DNA of 26,234 nt. Origin: Terrimesophilobacter sp036833635. GTDB taxonomy: Bacteria; Actinomycetota; Actinomycetes; Actinomycetales; Microbacteriaceae. The translations under genes were made by a program, and so were the position numbers. The first letter of the stretch is position 1, and each line of letters opens with the position of its first letter. The stretch is from assembly GCA_036833635.1 (NCBI GenBank), contig DAITPJ010000021.1, positions 1 through 26,234 on the forward strand. Reading direction: 5' to 3'. Shown one piece after another: positions 1 to 7,178 of the stretch. The notes beneath the pieces were generated by a model. It was not told where the DNA came from and ran no database searches. It worked only from the letters and a program-made list of their open reading frames with translations.

Positions 1-867
1 CACGCCAAGGCGCGGGAGTTGCGGGCGGTCACGATCAGGGATCTGGCGGAGGGGATGTCGGAGCTGACCTGTTTGTTGCCGACCGTGTATGCGGCGGCGA
101 TCTTCGACCGGTTGACCCGGCAGGCCAAAGCGGTTGCCGCCGCAGCGAAGGCTGCCGCAGCCGCGGCGACCGAGGCGGGGGAAGCGGATGGTGCGGGAGC
201 AGCCGATCCGCGTACCCGCGACCAGTTACGGGCCGATCTGTTCATGGACTTGTTGTTGACCGGGGAACCGGCCTGCGGGGAAGGGGCCCCGCATACGGCG
301 GCGGCGGCCATCCGTGGCGAGGTCGCTATTGTGATTCCCGCCTTGACCTTGCTGGGTGAAAGCAATGAGCCGGCCACCTTGTTGGGGCGCGGTCCGGTCG
401 ATCTGGACACCGCCTGCCGGCTGGCCTCGCAGGCCCCGGAGTTGGTGCGGGTGCTCACCCATCCGGTGTCCGGGATGGTGGTCTCCGCGGACACTTACCG
501 GCCGACCGCGAGTTTGCGACGATATTTGGAGCATCGGGATAAACATTGCCAGTTCCCGGTCTGTAACCGGGATGCCCGCTACGCCGACATCGATCACACG
601 GTGCCGTGGGAACACGGCGGGCGAACGGTTCCCGAGAATCTGGCGGTGCTGTGTCGCGGGCATCACACGTTGAAACACCACGGCGGGTGGAGCGTGAAAC
701 AGGTCAGCCCCGGAGTACTGGAATGGACCTCGCCGCTGGGGCGGGTCGTGCGCAGCGATGGCACCCACGGCGATGACGATGCAGATGCCGGTGACAGACG
801 GCCGAAACCATGCTTCACCGCGAAACCGACCATGCCCGTCCTGGACGACGACTCCGCACCTTTCTGA
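1..867 (+). CDS. DUF222 / HNH endonuclease domain protein (13E12 repeat family), 5' partial
   Basis: The reading frame is open from base 1, so the start lies upstream of the window; a TTG at 19 is internal. The visible N-terminal part matches the end of a DUF222 domain (AKARELRAVTIRDLAEGMS), followed by an Ala-rich low-complexity stretch. The C-terminal third is an HNH nuclease: a CxxxxC pair (CQFPVC), the core DIDHTVPW, then NLAVLCRGHHTLKHH, which carries the metal-binding His residues and a further Cys. Such proteins are common, often multicopy, in actinomycetes and are thought to be mobile or nuclease-like; the substrate is unknown. Codon use stands out: Leu is often TTG, frequently in pairs or triplets (for example 252-260), while neighbouring genes use CTC/CTG almost only. 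This suggests later acquisition. Family assignment is secure; biological role is not. Confidence 0.88.
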   Translation, partial: HAKARELRAVTIRDLAEGMSELTCLLPTVYAAAIFDRLTRQAKAVAAAAKAAAAAATEAGEADGAGAADPRTRDQLRADLFMDLLLTGEPACGEGAPHTAAAAIRGEVAIVIPALTLLGESNEPATLLGRGPVDLDTACRLASQAPELVRVLTHPVSGMVVSADTYRPTASLRRYLEHRDKHCQFPVCNRDARYADIDHTVPWEHGGRTVPENLAVLCRGHHTLKHHGGWSVKQVSPGVLEWTSPLGRVVRSDGTHGDDDADAGDRRPKPCFTAKPTMPVLDDDSAPF

Positions 868-981
868 CCTGCGAGCCCGCACCATTCTGGACACGTCGGC
901 GACGAGCCGCGCTAACGTAGTGAGACGAAGTCACGCCTGGCCCAGTACTCAGGGGCACATCGTCGCAACGTGAGGAGCCAC

Positions 982-1773
982 ATGGAGACCCATCGCCGCT
1001 CACTCGCCCTTCCCGCGATCGCCCTCGCCGTCGCCATGCTGCTCCTGAGCTTCGGCGCCGGCTGGCTGGGTTCCACGGTGGGCGGCTCGAGCGCATCCCC
1101 CCAAGGCCCGACGGGACCCGCTGGTGAGGAGGGAGCCACCGGCGCGACTGGGGCGCCGGGCGCAGCTGGTGACGATGGAGCGCCAGGACCCGCCGGACCC
1201 GCCGGACCCGCCGGACCCGCCGGACCGCGAGGTACCACCGGGCCCACAGGCCCACAGGGCCTCGCAGGGCCAACAGGCGCCGCCGGTACTGACGGCCAGA
1301 ACGGCCAGAATGGCCTCGATGGCGCGCCCGGCCTGGACGCCACGAGTCTTACCGGCCTTTACGTGTACTCGAACGACGATGACGTTGTCGTGTCCCCGGG
1401 GCTCGTATTCCCCCTCACGACGATTCGCGACATCGACGAGGTCGAGCCGATATCCTTGAGTCCCCAGCCCGGGCCTCCCTACTACGCCCTCCACGTCGTC
1501 GAGGCGGGCTACTATCGGGTCGGGATGAGCGCAGCCATCAGGACCACCGACGCTAGCCACACGACCGTGCACCTCCAACTGACCTATGTGGGCAACCCGT
1601 TTCAGGCCCTCGTCGAGGCCAGCGGATACGACGACTCGAATGTCATCAATCTCGCGACTTCGGGCATGGTTCATCTTCAGGTGAGCGACTACGTCCGGTT
1701 CGTACTCGTGCCTGACTCGCCGATCACCCTGGACTCGTACGATGTGATCTTCACCGTGGAGAAGCTCGGCTGA
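982..1773 (+). CDS. Membrane-anchored collagen-like (Gly-X-Y) protein with beta-rich C-terminal domain
   Basis: A 263-aa protein. An N-terminal basic stretch (THRRS) is followed by a hydrophobic segment at about residues 8-30, which serves as a signal anchor or signal peptide. Residues 42-119 are 26 uninterrupted Gly-X-Y triplets, many GPA or GPT, so a collagen triple helix is expected. The C-terminal 140 residues (about 120-263) are rich in beta-type sequence (GYYRVGMSAAIRTT, TTVHLQLTYVG, DYVRFVLVPDS). They resemble the C1q/TNF-like jelly-roll heads found after bacterial collagen stalks; this part is inference. There are no cysteines. ATG at 982 was chosen because GAGGAG lies at 972-977; an in-frame GTG at 970 would lack this signal. 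The likely role is a trimeric surface stalk with an exposed head. No sortase motif is seen, so attachment would be through the N-terminal helix. Confidence 0.8.
   Translation: METHRRSLALPAIALAVAMLLLSFGAGWLGSTVGGSSASPQGPTGPAGEEGATGATGAPGAAGDDGAPGPAGPAGPAGPAGPRGTTGPTGPQGLAGPTGAAGTDGQNGQNGLDGAPGLDATSLTGLYVYSNDDDVVVSPGLVFPLTTIRDIDEVEPISLSPQPGPPYYALHVVEAGYYRVGMSAAIRTTDASHTTVHLQLTYVGNPFQALVEASGYDDSNVINLATSGMVHLQVSDYVRFVLVPDSPITLDSYDVIFTVEKLG
1186..1226 (+). repeat. In-frame 9-bp tandem repeat (GGACCCGCC)n in the collagen gene
   Basis: Four perfect head-to-tail copies of GGACCCGCC (1186-1221) and the first five bases of a fifth. Each copy encodes Gly-Pro-Ala. Because the unit is 9 bp, gain or loss of copies by slippage would change the stalk length by one triplet per copy without breaking the frame. 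Confidence 0.9.
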
Positions 1774-1810
1774 CGCCCCGGCAGAAGGCGGCCCGCGTCG
1801 CAGAGTGCGC

Positions 1811-1816
1811 GAGAAT
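1811..1816 (+). promoter_or_regulatory. Putative -10 element for leaderless hemW
   Basis: GAGAAT lies 6 nt before the GTG at 1823, and no Shine-Dalgarno sequence is present. The spacing fits transcription starting at the start codon. No convincing -35 box is seen, and GAGAAT is a weak match. Support comes mainly from the same arrangement at several other genes in the window. Confidence 0.35.
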
Positions 1817-1822
1817 GGGCCG

Positions 1823-3064
1823 GTGCCCTCCGCCCTCCCGATCGCCGATCCGGCCCCGCTTGACGGGCGCCTGCCGGCATCCGTCAGCGAGGGGGCAGGC
1901 GAACGCAACTTCGGCGTGTACCTCCACGTGCCGTTCTGCCGGGTGCGCTGCGGCTACTGCGACTTCAACACCTACACCGCTGAGGAACTGCGCGGCACGA
2001 GACGTTCCGATTACGCCGGCCAGGCCATCCGCGAAATCTCTCTCGCCGCCGACGTCCTCGTAGACGCAGGACTGTCCCGCCGACCAGCATCCACAGTGTT
2101 CTTCGGCGGGGGCACTCCCACGCTGCTCCCCGTCACCGACCTCACCGCGATGCTCGCCGCCGTGCGCGACACCTGGGGCGTCGTACCGGATGCCGAGATC
2201 ACGACGGAAGCGAACCCCGACTCCGTCGACGCCGACTACCTGCAGTCCCTCAGGGCCGCGGGCTTCACGCGGGTCTCCTTCGGCATGCAGTCCGCCGTTC
2301 CGCACGTGCTCGCGACTCTCGACCGCACGCATGACCCCGAACGCGTTCCTCTGGTCGTGCGCTGGGCCAGGGACGCAGGCCTCGACGTGAGCCTCGACCT
2401 CATCTACAACACGCCAGGGGAGAGCCTCGACGACTGGCGCACGTCGCTCGAGTCGGCGATCGCCCAACGACCAGACCATGTGAGCGCGTACTCACTCATC
2501 GTCGAGGACGGCACGAAGCTCGCTCGCCAGATCCGCCGCGGCGAGGTCGCCCAGCCAGACGACGACCTTGCGGCGGAGCAGTACGAACTGGCCGACCGGA
2601 TGCTTCGCGAGGGCGGGTACGCATGGTACGAGGTGAGCAACTGGGCCCGCTCTACTGCTCACCGGTCGCGCCACAACCTCGGCTACTGGCAGGGCCACGA
2701 CTGGTGGGGGATCGGACCTGGCGCCCACAGCCACGTCGGTGGCGTCCGCTGGTGGAACGTCAAGCACCCAGCGGCCTACGCCGAGCGGGTCCTCTCCGGC
2801 CAGTCACCCGCCGCAGGGCGCGAGACCCTCGACGAGGCGACGCGCCGGGTCGAGCGGGTGCTGCTCGCAACGCGCATCCGCGAGGGGCTGCCGACGGCCG
2901 ACCTCACGGATGCCGGCCGCACGGCCGTCGCCGGACTCATCGCGGACGGGCTCGTCGAGCCGGCGGATGCGCTGCACGGCACGGTCGTGCTCACGCTGCG
3001 CGGGCGGCTTCTCGCGGATGCTGTGGTGCGCGCACTGCTGCCCGAAACTCCGCCGGTTGGGTAG
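1823..3064 (+). CDS. hemW: HemW-type radical SAM protein (heme chaperone; coproporphyrinogen III oxidase-like)
   Basis: A 413-aa protein of the HemW/HemN-like radical SAM family. The cluster motif CRVRCGYCDF (CxxxCxxC plus aromatic) lies near residues 40-50 and binds a 4Fe-4S cluster and S-adenosylmethionine. It is followed by FFGGGTPT, the SAM-binding Gly motif, and by MQSAVPHVLATLDRTHD and DLIYNTPGES, typical of this family. HemW proteins bind heme and are thought to deliver it to membrane enzymes; older annotations call them oxygen-independent coproporphyrinogen oxidases. GTG at 1823 gives the usual family N-terminus (PSALPIADPAP); an in-frame GTG at 1805 has no support. The last residues (PVG) and the TAG stop fall inside a dispersed repeat unit that starts at 3055, so the C-terminus was probably altered by repeat insertion. 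The gene sits just upstream of hrcA in the conserved actinobacterial order, here interrupted by the two DUF4870 genes. Confidence 0.93.
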   Translation: MPSALPIADPAPLDGRLPASVSEGAGERNFGVYLHVPFCRVRCGYCDFNTYTAEELRGTRRSDYAGQAIREISLAADVLVDAGLSRRPASTVFFGGGTPTLLPVTDLTAMLAAVRDTWGVVPDAEITTEANPDSVDADYLQSLRAAGFTRVSFGMQSAVPHVLATLDRTHDPERVPLVVRWARDAGLDVSLDLIYNTPGESLDDWRTSLESAIAQRPDHVSAYSLIVEDGTKLARQIRRGEVAQPDDDLAAEQYELADRMLREGGYAWYEVSNWARSTAHRSRHNLGYWQGHDWWGIGPGAHSHVGGVRWWNVKHPAAYAERVLSGQSPAAGRETLDEATRRVERVLLATRIREGLPTADLTDAGRTAVAGLIADGLVEPADALHGTVVLTLRGRLLADAVVRALLPETPPVG

Positions 3065-3215
3065 CGGCCGAAGGACGCGTGCTACCCGCTGGTTGAGTAG
3101 CGACCGAAGGTCGCGTGCTCCCCGCTGGTTGAGTAGCGACCGAAGGTCGCGTATCGAAACCGAGGCACGAACTCCGTGGTTTCGATACGCGCTGCGCGTT
3201 ACTCAACCAGCGGGG
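3055..3215. repeat. Cluster of palindromic intergenic repeats ending in a long hairpin
   Basis: Two abutting 36-bp units (3055-3090, 3091-3126) begin ggttgg/agtagcg and end cccgct. A third unit (3127-3161) ends cgcgtatcgaaacc. An inverted partner, 3178-3208, begins ggtttcgatacgcg and ends ttactcaacc. Arms 3120-3161 and 3178-3215 can fold into one long imperfect hairpin, with a small internal stem gcgacc-gaa-ggtcgc in the left arm and a different one in the right arm. The cluster lies between the convergent hemW and DUF4870 genes, so it could end transcription from both sides. Repeats with this core are, to my knowledge, frequent between genes in Microbacteriaceae; that point is from memory. 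Confidence 0.85.
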
Positions 3216-3222
3216 TGGGTCG

Positions 3223-3597
3223 CTACTTGATGAACTTGATCGCGAGCGGGTACTCGTAGTACTCGCCCTTGTTGGCGGCGACCGCGGCAAGGATGCAGAA
3301 CACGATGTTCGCGACATAGGCAGCGGCGAGGATGAACAACCCGATGACGATGAGCGAGGTGATGGCACCCACGGCGTAGGCGATGACGAGCGTGATCTGG
3401 AAGTTGAGCGCCGTACCGGTGTGCTGCCGGATGAACGGGCCGCGGTCCTTGAGCACGACGTAGCCGATGAGTGCAGGCAGGAAGTTGAAGAAGATCCCGC
3501 CGATGTGCACGAGAACGGCCCACAGCTTCTCGTCCGCGGGGCTGAGCGGCTGAGCGGTCTGGTAAGGGTTGGCCGGAGGCGGCGCGTTGTCTGACAT
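3223..3597 (-). CDS. DUF4870 domain membrane protein (copy 2)
   Basis: A 124-aa protein. After a Pro-rich soluble N-terminus (about residues 1-20) come a segment at LWAVLVHIGGIFFNFLPALIGYVV, the conserved patch KDRGPFIRQHTGTALNFQI, and two or three further hydrophobic helices, ending EYYEYPLAIKFIK. This is the DUF4870 (Tic20-like) pattern; function is unknown, and it is expected in the cytoplasmic membrane. The start ATG at 3597 gives MSDNAPPP. GGAG lies only 2 nt upstream, which is close for a ribosome binding site. The same frame stays open upstream into the neighbouring gene but has no sensible start there. It is a paralogue of the next gene (3660-4070), with the same helix order and the same ending, FIK. 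Confidence 0.85.
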   Translation of the reverse strand: MSDNAPPPANPYQTAQPLSPADEKLWAVLVHIGGIFFNFLPALIGYVVLKDRGPFIRQHTGTALNFQITLVIAYAVGAITSLIVIGLFILAAAYVANIVFCILAAVAANKGEYYEYPLAIKFIK

Positions 3598-3612
3598 GGC
3601 TCCATTAAAGCA

Positions 3613-3641
3613 GGAGAGCCGGGCGAAACGCCCGGCTCTCC
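3613..3641 (-). terminator. Perfect 13-bp hairpin between the two DUF4870 genes
   Basis: GGAGAGCCGGGCG, a 3-nt loop, then its exact complement. Read on the minus strand, it lies 19 nt after the stop of the upstream DUF4870 gene and is followed by TGCTTTAA, a short and broken T tract. It ends 16 nt before the start codon of the next gene. It may terminate or attenuate transcription between the paralogues, or protect the 3' end of the first transcript. Confidence 0.7.
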
Positions 3642-3659
3642 GACGAGAATGCTCCCTGT

Positions 3660-4070
3660 TTACTTGATGAACCGGAAGTTGACCGGGTAGCGGTAGTTCC
3701 CGCCGCCGTTGACCTTGATGCCGCCCATGATCGAGAACGCGACGTTCGCGAGGTAGATGAGCCATCCGATGAGCGTGAGGATCCACACGAGGTTCCACAT
3801 TCCGCTCACGAGGAAGACCGAGGTCAGGATCGCCGCGATGATCGTCCACGCGATGTAGAAGATCAGGAAGGTGATCTGCCAGTTGAGGGCTTCCTTGCTC
3901 TCCTGCTTGGTCAGCGCGCCACGGTCCTTGAACACGAGGAAGATGATGAGCGAGGGCAGGATCCAGAGAATTCCGCCGAAGTGGGCGAACGACGCCCACT
4001 GCTTGTCCTCGGCAGCCGTCAACGGTGCCGCCGGCTGCGGCGCTGCGGCCGGTGGGGTTTGATCAGTCAT
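3660..4070 (-). CDS. DUF4870 domain membrane protein (copy 1)
   Basis: A 136-aa protein. The N-terminal 20 residues are rich in Ala and Pro. These are followed by KQWASFAHFGGILWILPSLI, the conserved KDRGALTKQESKEALNWQI patch, and hydrophobic helices, ending YRYPVNFRFIK. DUF4870 family, function unknown, predicted cytoplasmic membrane protein. The start ATG at 4070 is preceded on the minus strand by GAAAGG about 9 nt upstream. It is divergent from hrcA, with a 203-nt space between start codons that must hold both promoters. The two DUF4870 genes look like a tandem duplication that has diverged considerably. Confidence 0.86.
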   Translation of the reverse strand: MTDQTPPAAAPQPAAPLTAAEDKQWASFAHFGGILWILPSLIIFLVFKDRGALTKQESKEALNWQITFLIFYIAWTIIAAILTSVFLVSGMWNLVWILTLIGWLIYLANVAFSIMGGIKVNGGGNYRYPVNFRFIK

Positions 4071-4228
4071 TAACTTTGCCTTTCGGTGTTCGAGTCCGAC
4101 CCCGTCAGGGTCCGGGCTGGGCCGGCCTTGGCATGCCCCTCATGGGAGGGTAGGGCACAAGCTCACCCATAAGCTACTGCCCCTGCCGCGTAGGTGCAAC
4201 GCCCTCTCTGGGGTATGTCGCGATACGA

Positions 4229-4255
4229 TTGGCAGTCGGAAGACCTGAGTGCCAG
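4229..4255 (+). promoter_or_regulatory. CIRCE operator for HrcA
   Basis: TTGGCAGTC, nine bases, then GAGTGCCAG. This fits the CIRCE inverted repeat (high-GC form CTGGCACTC-N9-GAGTGCCAG) with a perfect right half and two changes in the left half. The N9 spacer is exact. It lies 18 nt before the hrcA start codon. A possible -10 box, TACGAT (4224-4229), touches its left edge, so bound HrcA would block the promoter. HrcA is known to repress its own operon and other heat-shock genes through this site. Confidence 0.85.
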
Positions 4256-4273
4256 AGACGGGAGGGCGTGCCG

Positions 4274-5296
4274 ATGGCCACGGATCGCAGTCTCGATGTG
4301 CTGCGCGTCATCGTCCAGGACTACGTCGCTTCTCGCGAGCCCGTCGGCTCGAAGTCCATCGTCGAGCGCCACGCCTTCGGGGTCTCTGCCGCGACCATCC
4401 GCAACGACATGGCGCTGCTCGAGGAGGAGGAGCTCATCACCGCTCCCCATACCTCCTCCGGACGGATCCCGACCGACAAGGGCTACCGGGTCTTCGTGAA
4501 CCAGCTCGCCGACCTTCGCCCCCTCACGGTTGCCCAGCGCCAGGCGATCGAGACGTTCCTCGGCCACGCAACGGATCTCGACGAGGTGCTCACCCGGACC
4601 GTGCGGCTGCTCTCCCAGCTCACCCACCAGGTCGCGCTCGTGCAGTACCCATCGCTCGGGCGGTCGCGCATCCGGCACATCGAGCTCGTACCGCTCAGCT
4701 CGCTGAGGCTCATGATCGTGCTCATCACCGACACCGGCCGCGTCGAGCAGCGCCACATCGATGTGCGCGAGCCCCTCGAGGAGGAGATCCTGGGAGAGGT
4801 CAGGGCGAAGCTCAACGCGGCACTCGGCGGGTTGGGTCTCGCTGAGGCTGCTACCGCGCTCGACGGGCTCGTGGAGACGTTCCACCCCAACCGGCACGAC
4901 TTCGTCGTGAGCGTCGTCGACAGCATCCGGGAACAGCTTGCGGCCGGCCGAGGCGAGAAGCTCCTCATGGCGGGCGCCGCGAACCTCGCGCTCACGGCGG
5001 AGGACTTCGGCGGGAGCATCTACCCCGTGCTCGAGGCGATCGAGGAGCAGGTCACCCTGCTCAAGCTCTTCGCCGAGATGGAACCCGACCAGCACGGGCT
5101 CGCGACGAGCATCGGCAGCGAGAACGCCGCGTTCGGACTCGGGGAGACCTCGGTGCTCGCGAGCGGCTATACGCTGGGCGGCGGGGATTTCGCGCGCGTG
5201 GGCGTTCTCGGACCGACGAGGATGGACTACCCGAACAACATGGCTGCGGTACGCGCCGTCGCCCGCTACCTCTCCCGCCTTCTCGGCGAGGAATGA
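4274..5296 (+). CDS. hrcA: HrcA heat-shock transcriptional repressor
   Basis: A 340-aa protein. The N-terminal winged helix reads LDVLRVIVQDYVASREPVGS, then GVSAATIRNDMALLEEE and TSSGRIPTDKGYRVFV, all diagnostic of HrcA. The rest is the dimerisation/inserted domain, ending with a conserved region at VGVLGPTRMDYP. HrcA represses chaperone genes by binding CIRCE and needs GroEL for activity, so misfolded protein load relieves repression. ATG at 4274 is preceded by GGAGGG (4261-4266) at 7 nt; a GTG at 4268 would be too close to it. A CIRCE site lies just upstream, which implies autoregulation. dnaJ follows 17 nt after the stop, so the two are one heat-shock operon. dnaK, grpE and groEL are not in the window. 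Confidence 0.97.
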   Translation: MATDRSLDVLRVIVQDYVASREPVGSKSIVERHAFGVSAATIRNDMALLEEEELITAPHTSSGRIPTDKGYRVFVNQLADLRPLTVAQRQAIETFLGHATDLDEVLTRTVRLLSQLTHQVALVQYPSLGRSRIRHIELVPLSSLRLMIVLITDTGRVEQRHIDVREPLEEEILGEVRAKLNAALGGLGLAEAATALDGLVETFHPNRHDFVVSVVDSIREQLAAGRGEKLLMAGAANLALTAEDFGGSIYPVLEAIEEQVTLLKLFAEMEPDQHGLATSIGSENAAFGLGETSVLASGYTLGGGDFARVGVLGPTRMDYPNNMAAVRAVARYLSRLLGEE

Positions 5297-5313
5297 AACG
5301 CAAGGGACACTGA

Positions 5314-6411
5314 GTGGCAGACCACTACGACGTACTGGGAGTCGAGCGGACGGCGACGCCCGACGAGATCAAGAAGGCGTACCGGCGCCTCGCGCGCGAG
5401 CTGCATCCTGACGTGAACCCCGGTGCCGACGCGCAGGAGAAGTTCAAGCTCGTGACCCACGCCTACGACGTGCTCTCCGATCCCCAGCAGCGCGAGCAGT
5501 ACGACCTGGGCGGCCAGGGCGGTTTCGGGGCGGGCTTCGGCGGGTTCGGCGATATCTTCGAGACCTTCTTCGGGGCGACCCAGCGCACCGCGGGCCCGCG
5601 TTCCCGCAGGGAGCGCGGACAGGATGCGCTGCTGCGCATCGAGGTCGAGCTCGGCGACGTGATCTTCGGCATCAAGCGGGACCTCGAGGTCGACACGGCC
5701 GTCGTGTGCAGCACGTGCGACGGCTCATGCTGTGCGCCAGGCACCCACCCCGTGACGTGCGACATCTGCCAGGGCACCGGCCAGATCCAGCGCGCGGTGC
5801 GGAGCCTGCTCGGCAACGTCATGACCTCGAGCCCGTGCGGGACCTGCCGCGGATACGGCACGGTCATCCAGAACCCATGCCCGAGCTGCGGCGGCCAGGG
5901 TCGCGTTCGTGCGCGCCGCAAGGTCACGGTCGACATCCCGGCCGGCGTCGAGACGGGGCTGCGACTGCAGCTCACAGGCCAGGGCGAGGTCGGCCCGGCC
6001 GGTGGTCCGAACGGGGATCTCTTCCTTGAGGTCAAGGTGCGACACCACGATATCTTCAGCCGCAACGGCGACGACCTGCTCGCGACGCTCGAAGTGCAGA
6101 TGACGGATGCCATTCTCGGGGTGACGACAGAGATCGAGGCTCTCGACGGACCCGTCGCGATCGAGGTCAAGCCGGGCACGCAGAGTGCGGAGGTCATCAC
6201 GGTCAAGGACCGCGGGGTGACGCACCTGAGGGGATCCGGTCGCGGCGACCTGCGGATCGGCGTGCAGGTCGTGACGCCCACGAAGCTCGACGCCAAGCAG
6301 CAGGAGTTCATCCGGCAGTTCGCGGGATCGCGCAGACCCGTGGCCCCCACGCTCGCCCACTTCCAGCAGGGACTGTTCCAGAAACTGCGCGACCGCTTCC
6401 TCAACGTCTGA
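5314..6411 (+). CDS. dnaJ: DnaJ molecular chaperone (Hsp40, type I)
   Basis: A 365-aa protein with full type I architecture. The J domain (1-70) has HPD at 31-33, which stimulates DnaK ATPase. A short Gly/Phe-rich linker (about 67-85) follows, then a zinc-finger region with Cys pairs at 132/135, 149/152, 175/178 and 189/192, and C-terminal substrate-binding domains. The first zinc repeat reads CSTCDGSC rather than CxxCxGxG, so Cys139 replaces Gly and Cys140 follows; I believe this is seen in related Micrococcales. The GTG start has AAGGGA (5302-5307) 6 nt upstream. It is co-transcribed with hrcA and so under CIRCE control. The short G/F linker and the pairing with hrcA suggest the second DnaJ (DnaJ2) of actinomycetes rather than the dnaK-operon copy; this is inference. 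Confidence 0.97.
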   Translation: MADHYDVLGVERTATPDEIKKAYRRLARELHPDVNPGADAQEKFKLVTHAYDVLSDPQQREQYDLGGQGGFGAGFGGFGDIFETFFGATQRTAGPRSRRERGQDALLRIEVELGDVIFGIKRDLEVDTAVVCSTCDGSCCAPGTHPVTCDICQGTGQIQRAVRSLLGNVMTSSPCGTCRGYGTVIQNPCPSCGGQGRVRARRKVTVDIPAGVETGLRLQLTGQGEVGPAGGPNGDLFLEVKVRHHDIFSRNGDDLLATLEVQMTDAILGVTTEIEALDGPVAIEVKPGTQSAEVITVKDRGVTHLRGSGRGDLRIGVQVVTPTKLDAKQQEFIRQFAGSRRPVAPTLAHFQQGLFQKLRDRFLNV

Positions 6412-6427
6412 GCTGCCGGCGGGGAGC

Positions 6428-7156
6428 ATGGCGCACTTCTACCTGAGCGACGAGGCTGCGGATGCGACGGTCGGCTCCGTCGTCGCGGTGACGGGCCAGG
6501 AGGCACGCCATGCCGTGACCGTCGGAAGGCTCGCGGTCGGTGAGCGGTTGAGCGTCGGCGACGGGCGCGGTCTCATCGTGGACGGCCTCGTCACGCTCGC
6601 CGACGGCGACCGGTTCGAGCTCGCGGTCGAGTCGACGCGTTTCGAGGAGCCGCCGAGCCCCACGATCTGGCTCGCGCAGGCCCTCGCGAAGAACGACAGG
6701 GACGAGCTCGCCATCCAGGCGGCGACAGAGCTCGGCGTCGACGGCGTCATCCCGTGGGCAGCCGGCCGGTCGATCGTCAAGTGGGAGGGCGCGAAGGTCC
6801 GCCGGCACGAGGAGCGCTGGGCGAGCATCCTGCGCGAAGCGAGCAAGCAGTCCGTTCGGCATCGCATCCCCCTCTTGAGGCCGCTCGCCTCGACCGCGAC
6901 GCTCGCCAAGCTGGGGGAAGAGTTCCAGCTCGTCGTGCTCGAGCCGACGGCGGACCTCCCGCTGAGCAGGCTGCCCAGAACGGGTCGCGACATCCTCGTC
7001 ATCGTCGGGCCGGAGGGGGGCATCGCGCCGGCCGAGCTCGCCCGGTTCGCTGCGGCAGGTGCATCCGCAGTTTCGCTCGGCCGTAACGTCCTGCGCACGA
7101 GCACGGCCGGCCCGGCGGCCCTGGCCGTGCTGGGCGTCGCACTCGGCCGCTGGTAG
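6428..7156 (+). CDS. rsmE: 16S rRNA (uracil(1498)-N(3))-methyltransferase RsmE
   Basis: A 242-aa SPOUT-class methyltransferase. The N-terminal PUA-like part (1-70) contains GQEARHAVTVGRLAVGERL. The C-terminal knotted domain has QAATELGVDGVIPWAAGRS, then VGPEGGIAPAEL (GPEGG at about 194-198) and SLGRNVLRTSTAGPAAL, which form the SAM-binding trefoil knot. RsmE methylates U1498 in helix 44 of 16S rRNA. The gene follows dnaJ by 16 nt and is probably co-transcribed. GGGGAG lies only 1 nt before the ATG, so the exact ribosome binding arrangement is unclear, but the start fits the family N-terminus (MAHFYL). Confidence 0.95.
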   Translation: MAHFYLSDEAADATVGSVVAVTGQEARHAVTVGRLAVGERLSVGDGRGLIVDGLVTLADGDRFELAVESTRFEEPPSPTIWLAQALAKNDRDELAIQAATELGVDGVIPWAAGRSIVKWEGAKVRRHEERWASILREASKQSVRHRIPLLRPLASTATLAKLGEEFQLVVLEPTADLPLSRLPRTGRDILVIVGPEGGIAPAELARFAAAGASAVSLGRNVLRTSTAGPAALAVLGVALGRW

Positions 7157-7178
7157 GCGCGCCCACGGCCACGACGGT

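Noticed and set aside
1186..1226. Phase variation of the collagen gene by slippage
   Set aside because: The unit is 9 bp and in frame, so slippage changes length but would not switch the gene off.
3055..3161. Three similar units that might be a CRISPR array
   Set aside because: The units abut with no spacers, differ from each other, contain internal hairpins and are followed by an inverted copy; this is a REP-like repeat.
3223..3999. A 258-residue version of the second DUF4870 protein with a long N-terminal extension
   Set aside because: The extension is an out-of-frame reading of the first DUF4870 gene and of the hairpin; the internal ATG at 3597 gives the normal family length.
4131..4155. 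Possible hairpin CCCTC-ATGG-GAGGG upstream of the DUF4870 genes
   Set aside because: Only a 5-bp stem in GC-rich DNA; expected by chance and with no supporting context.
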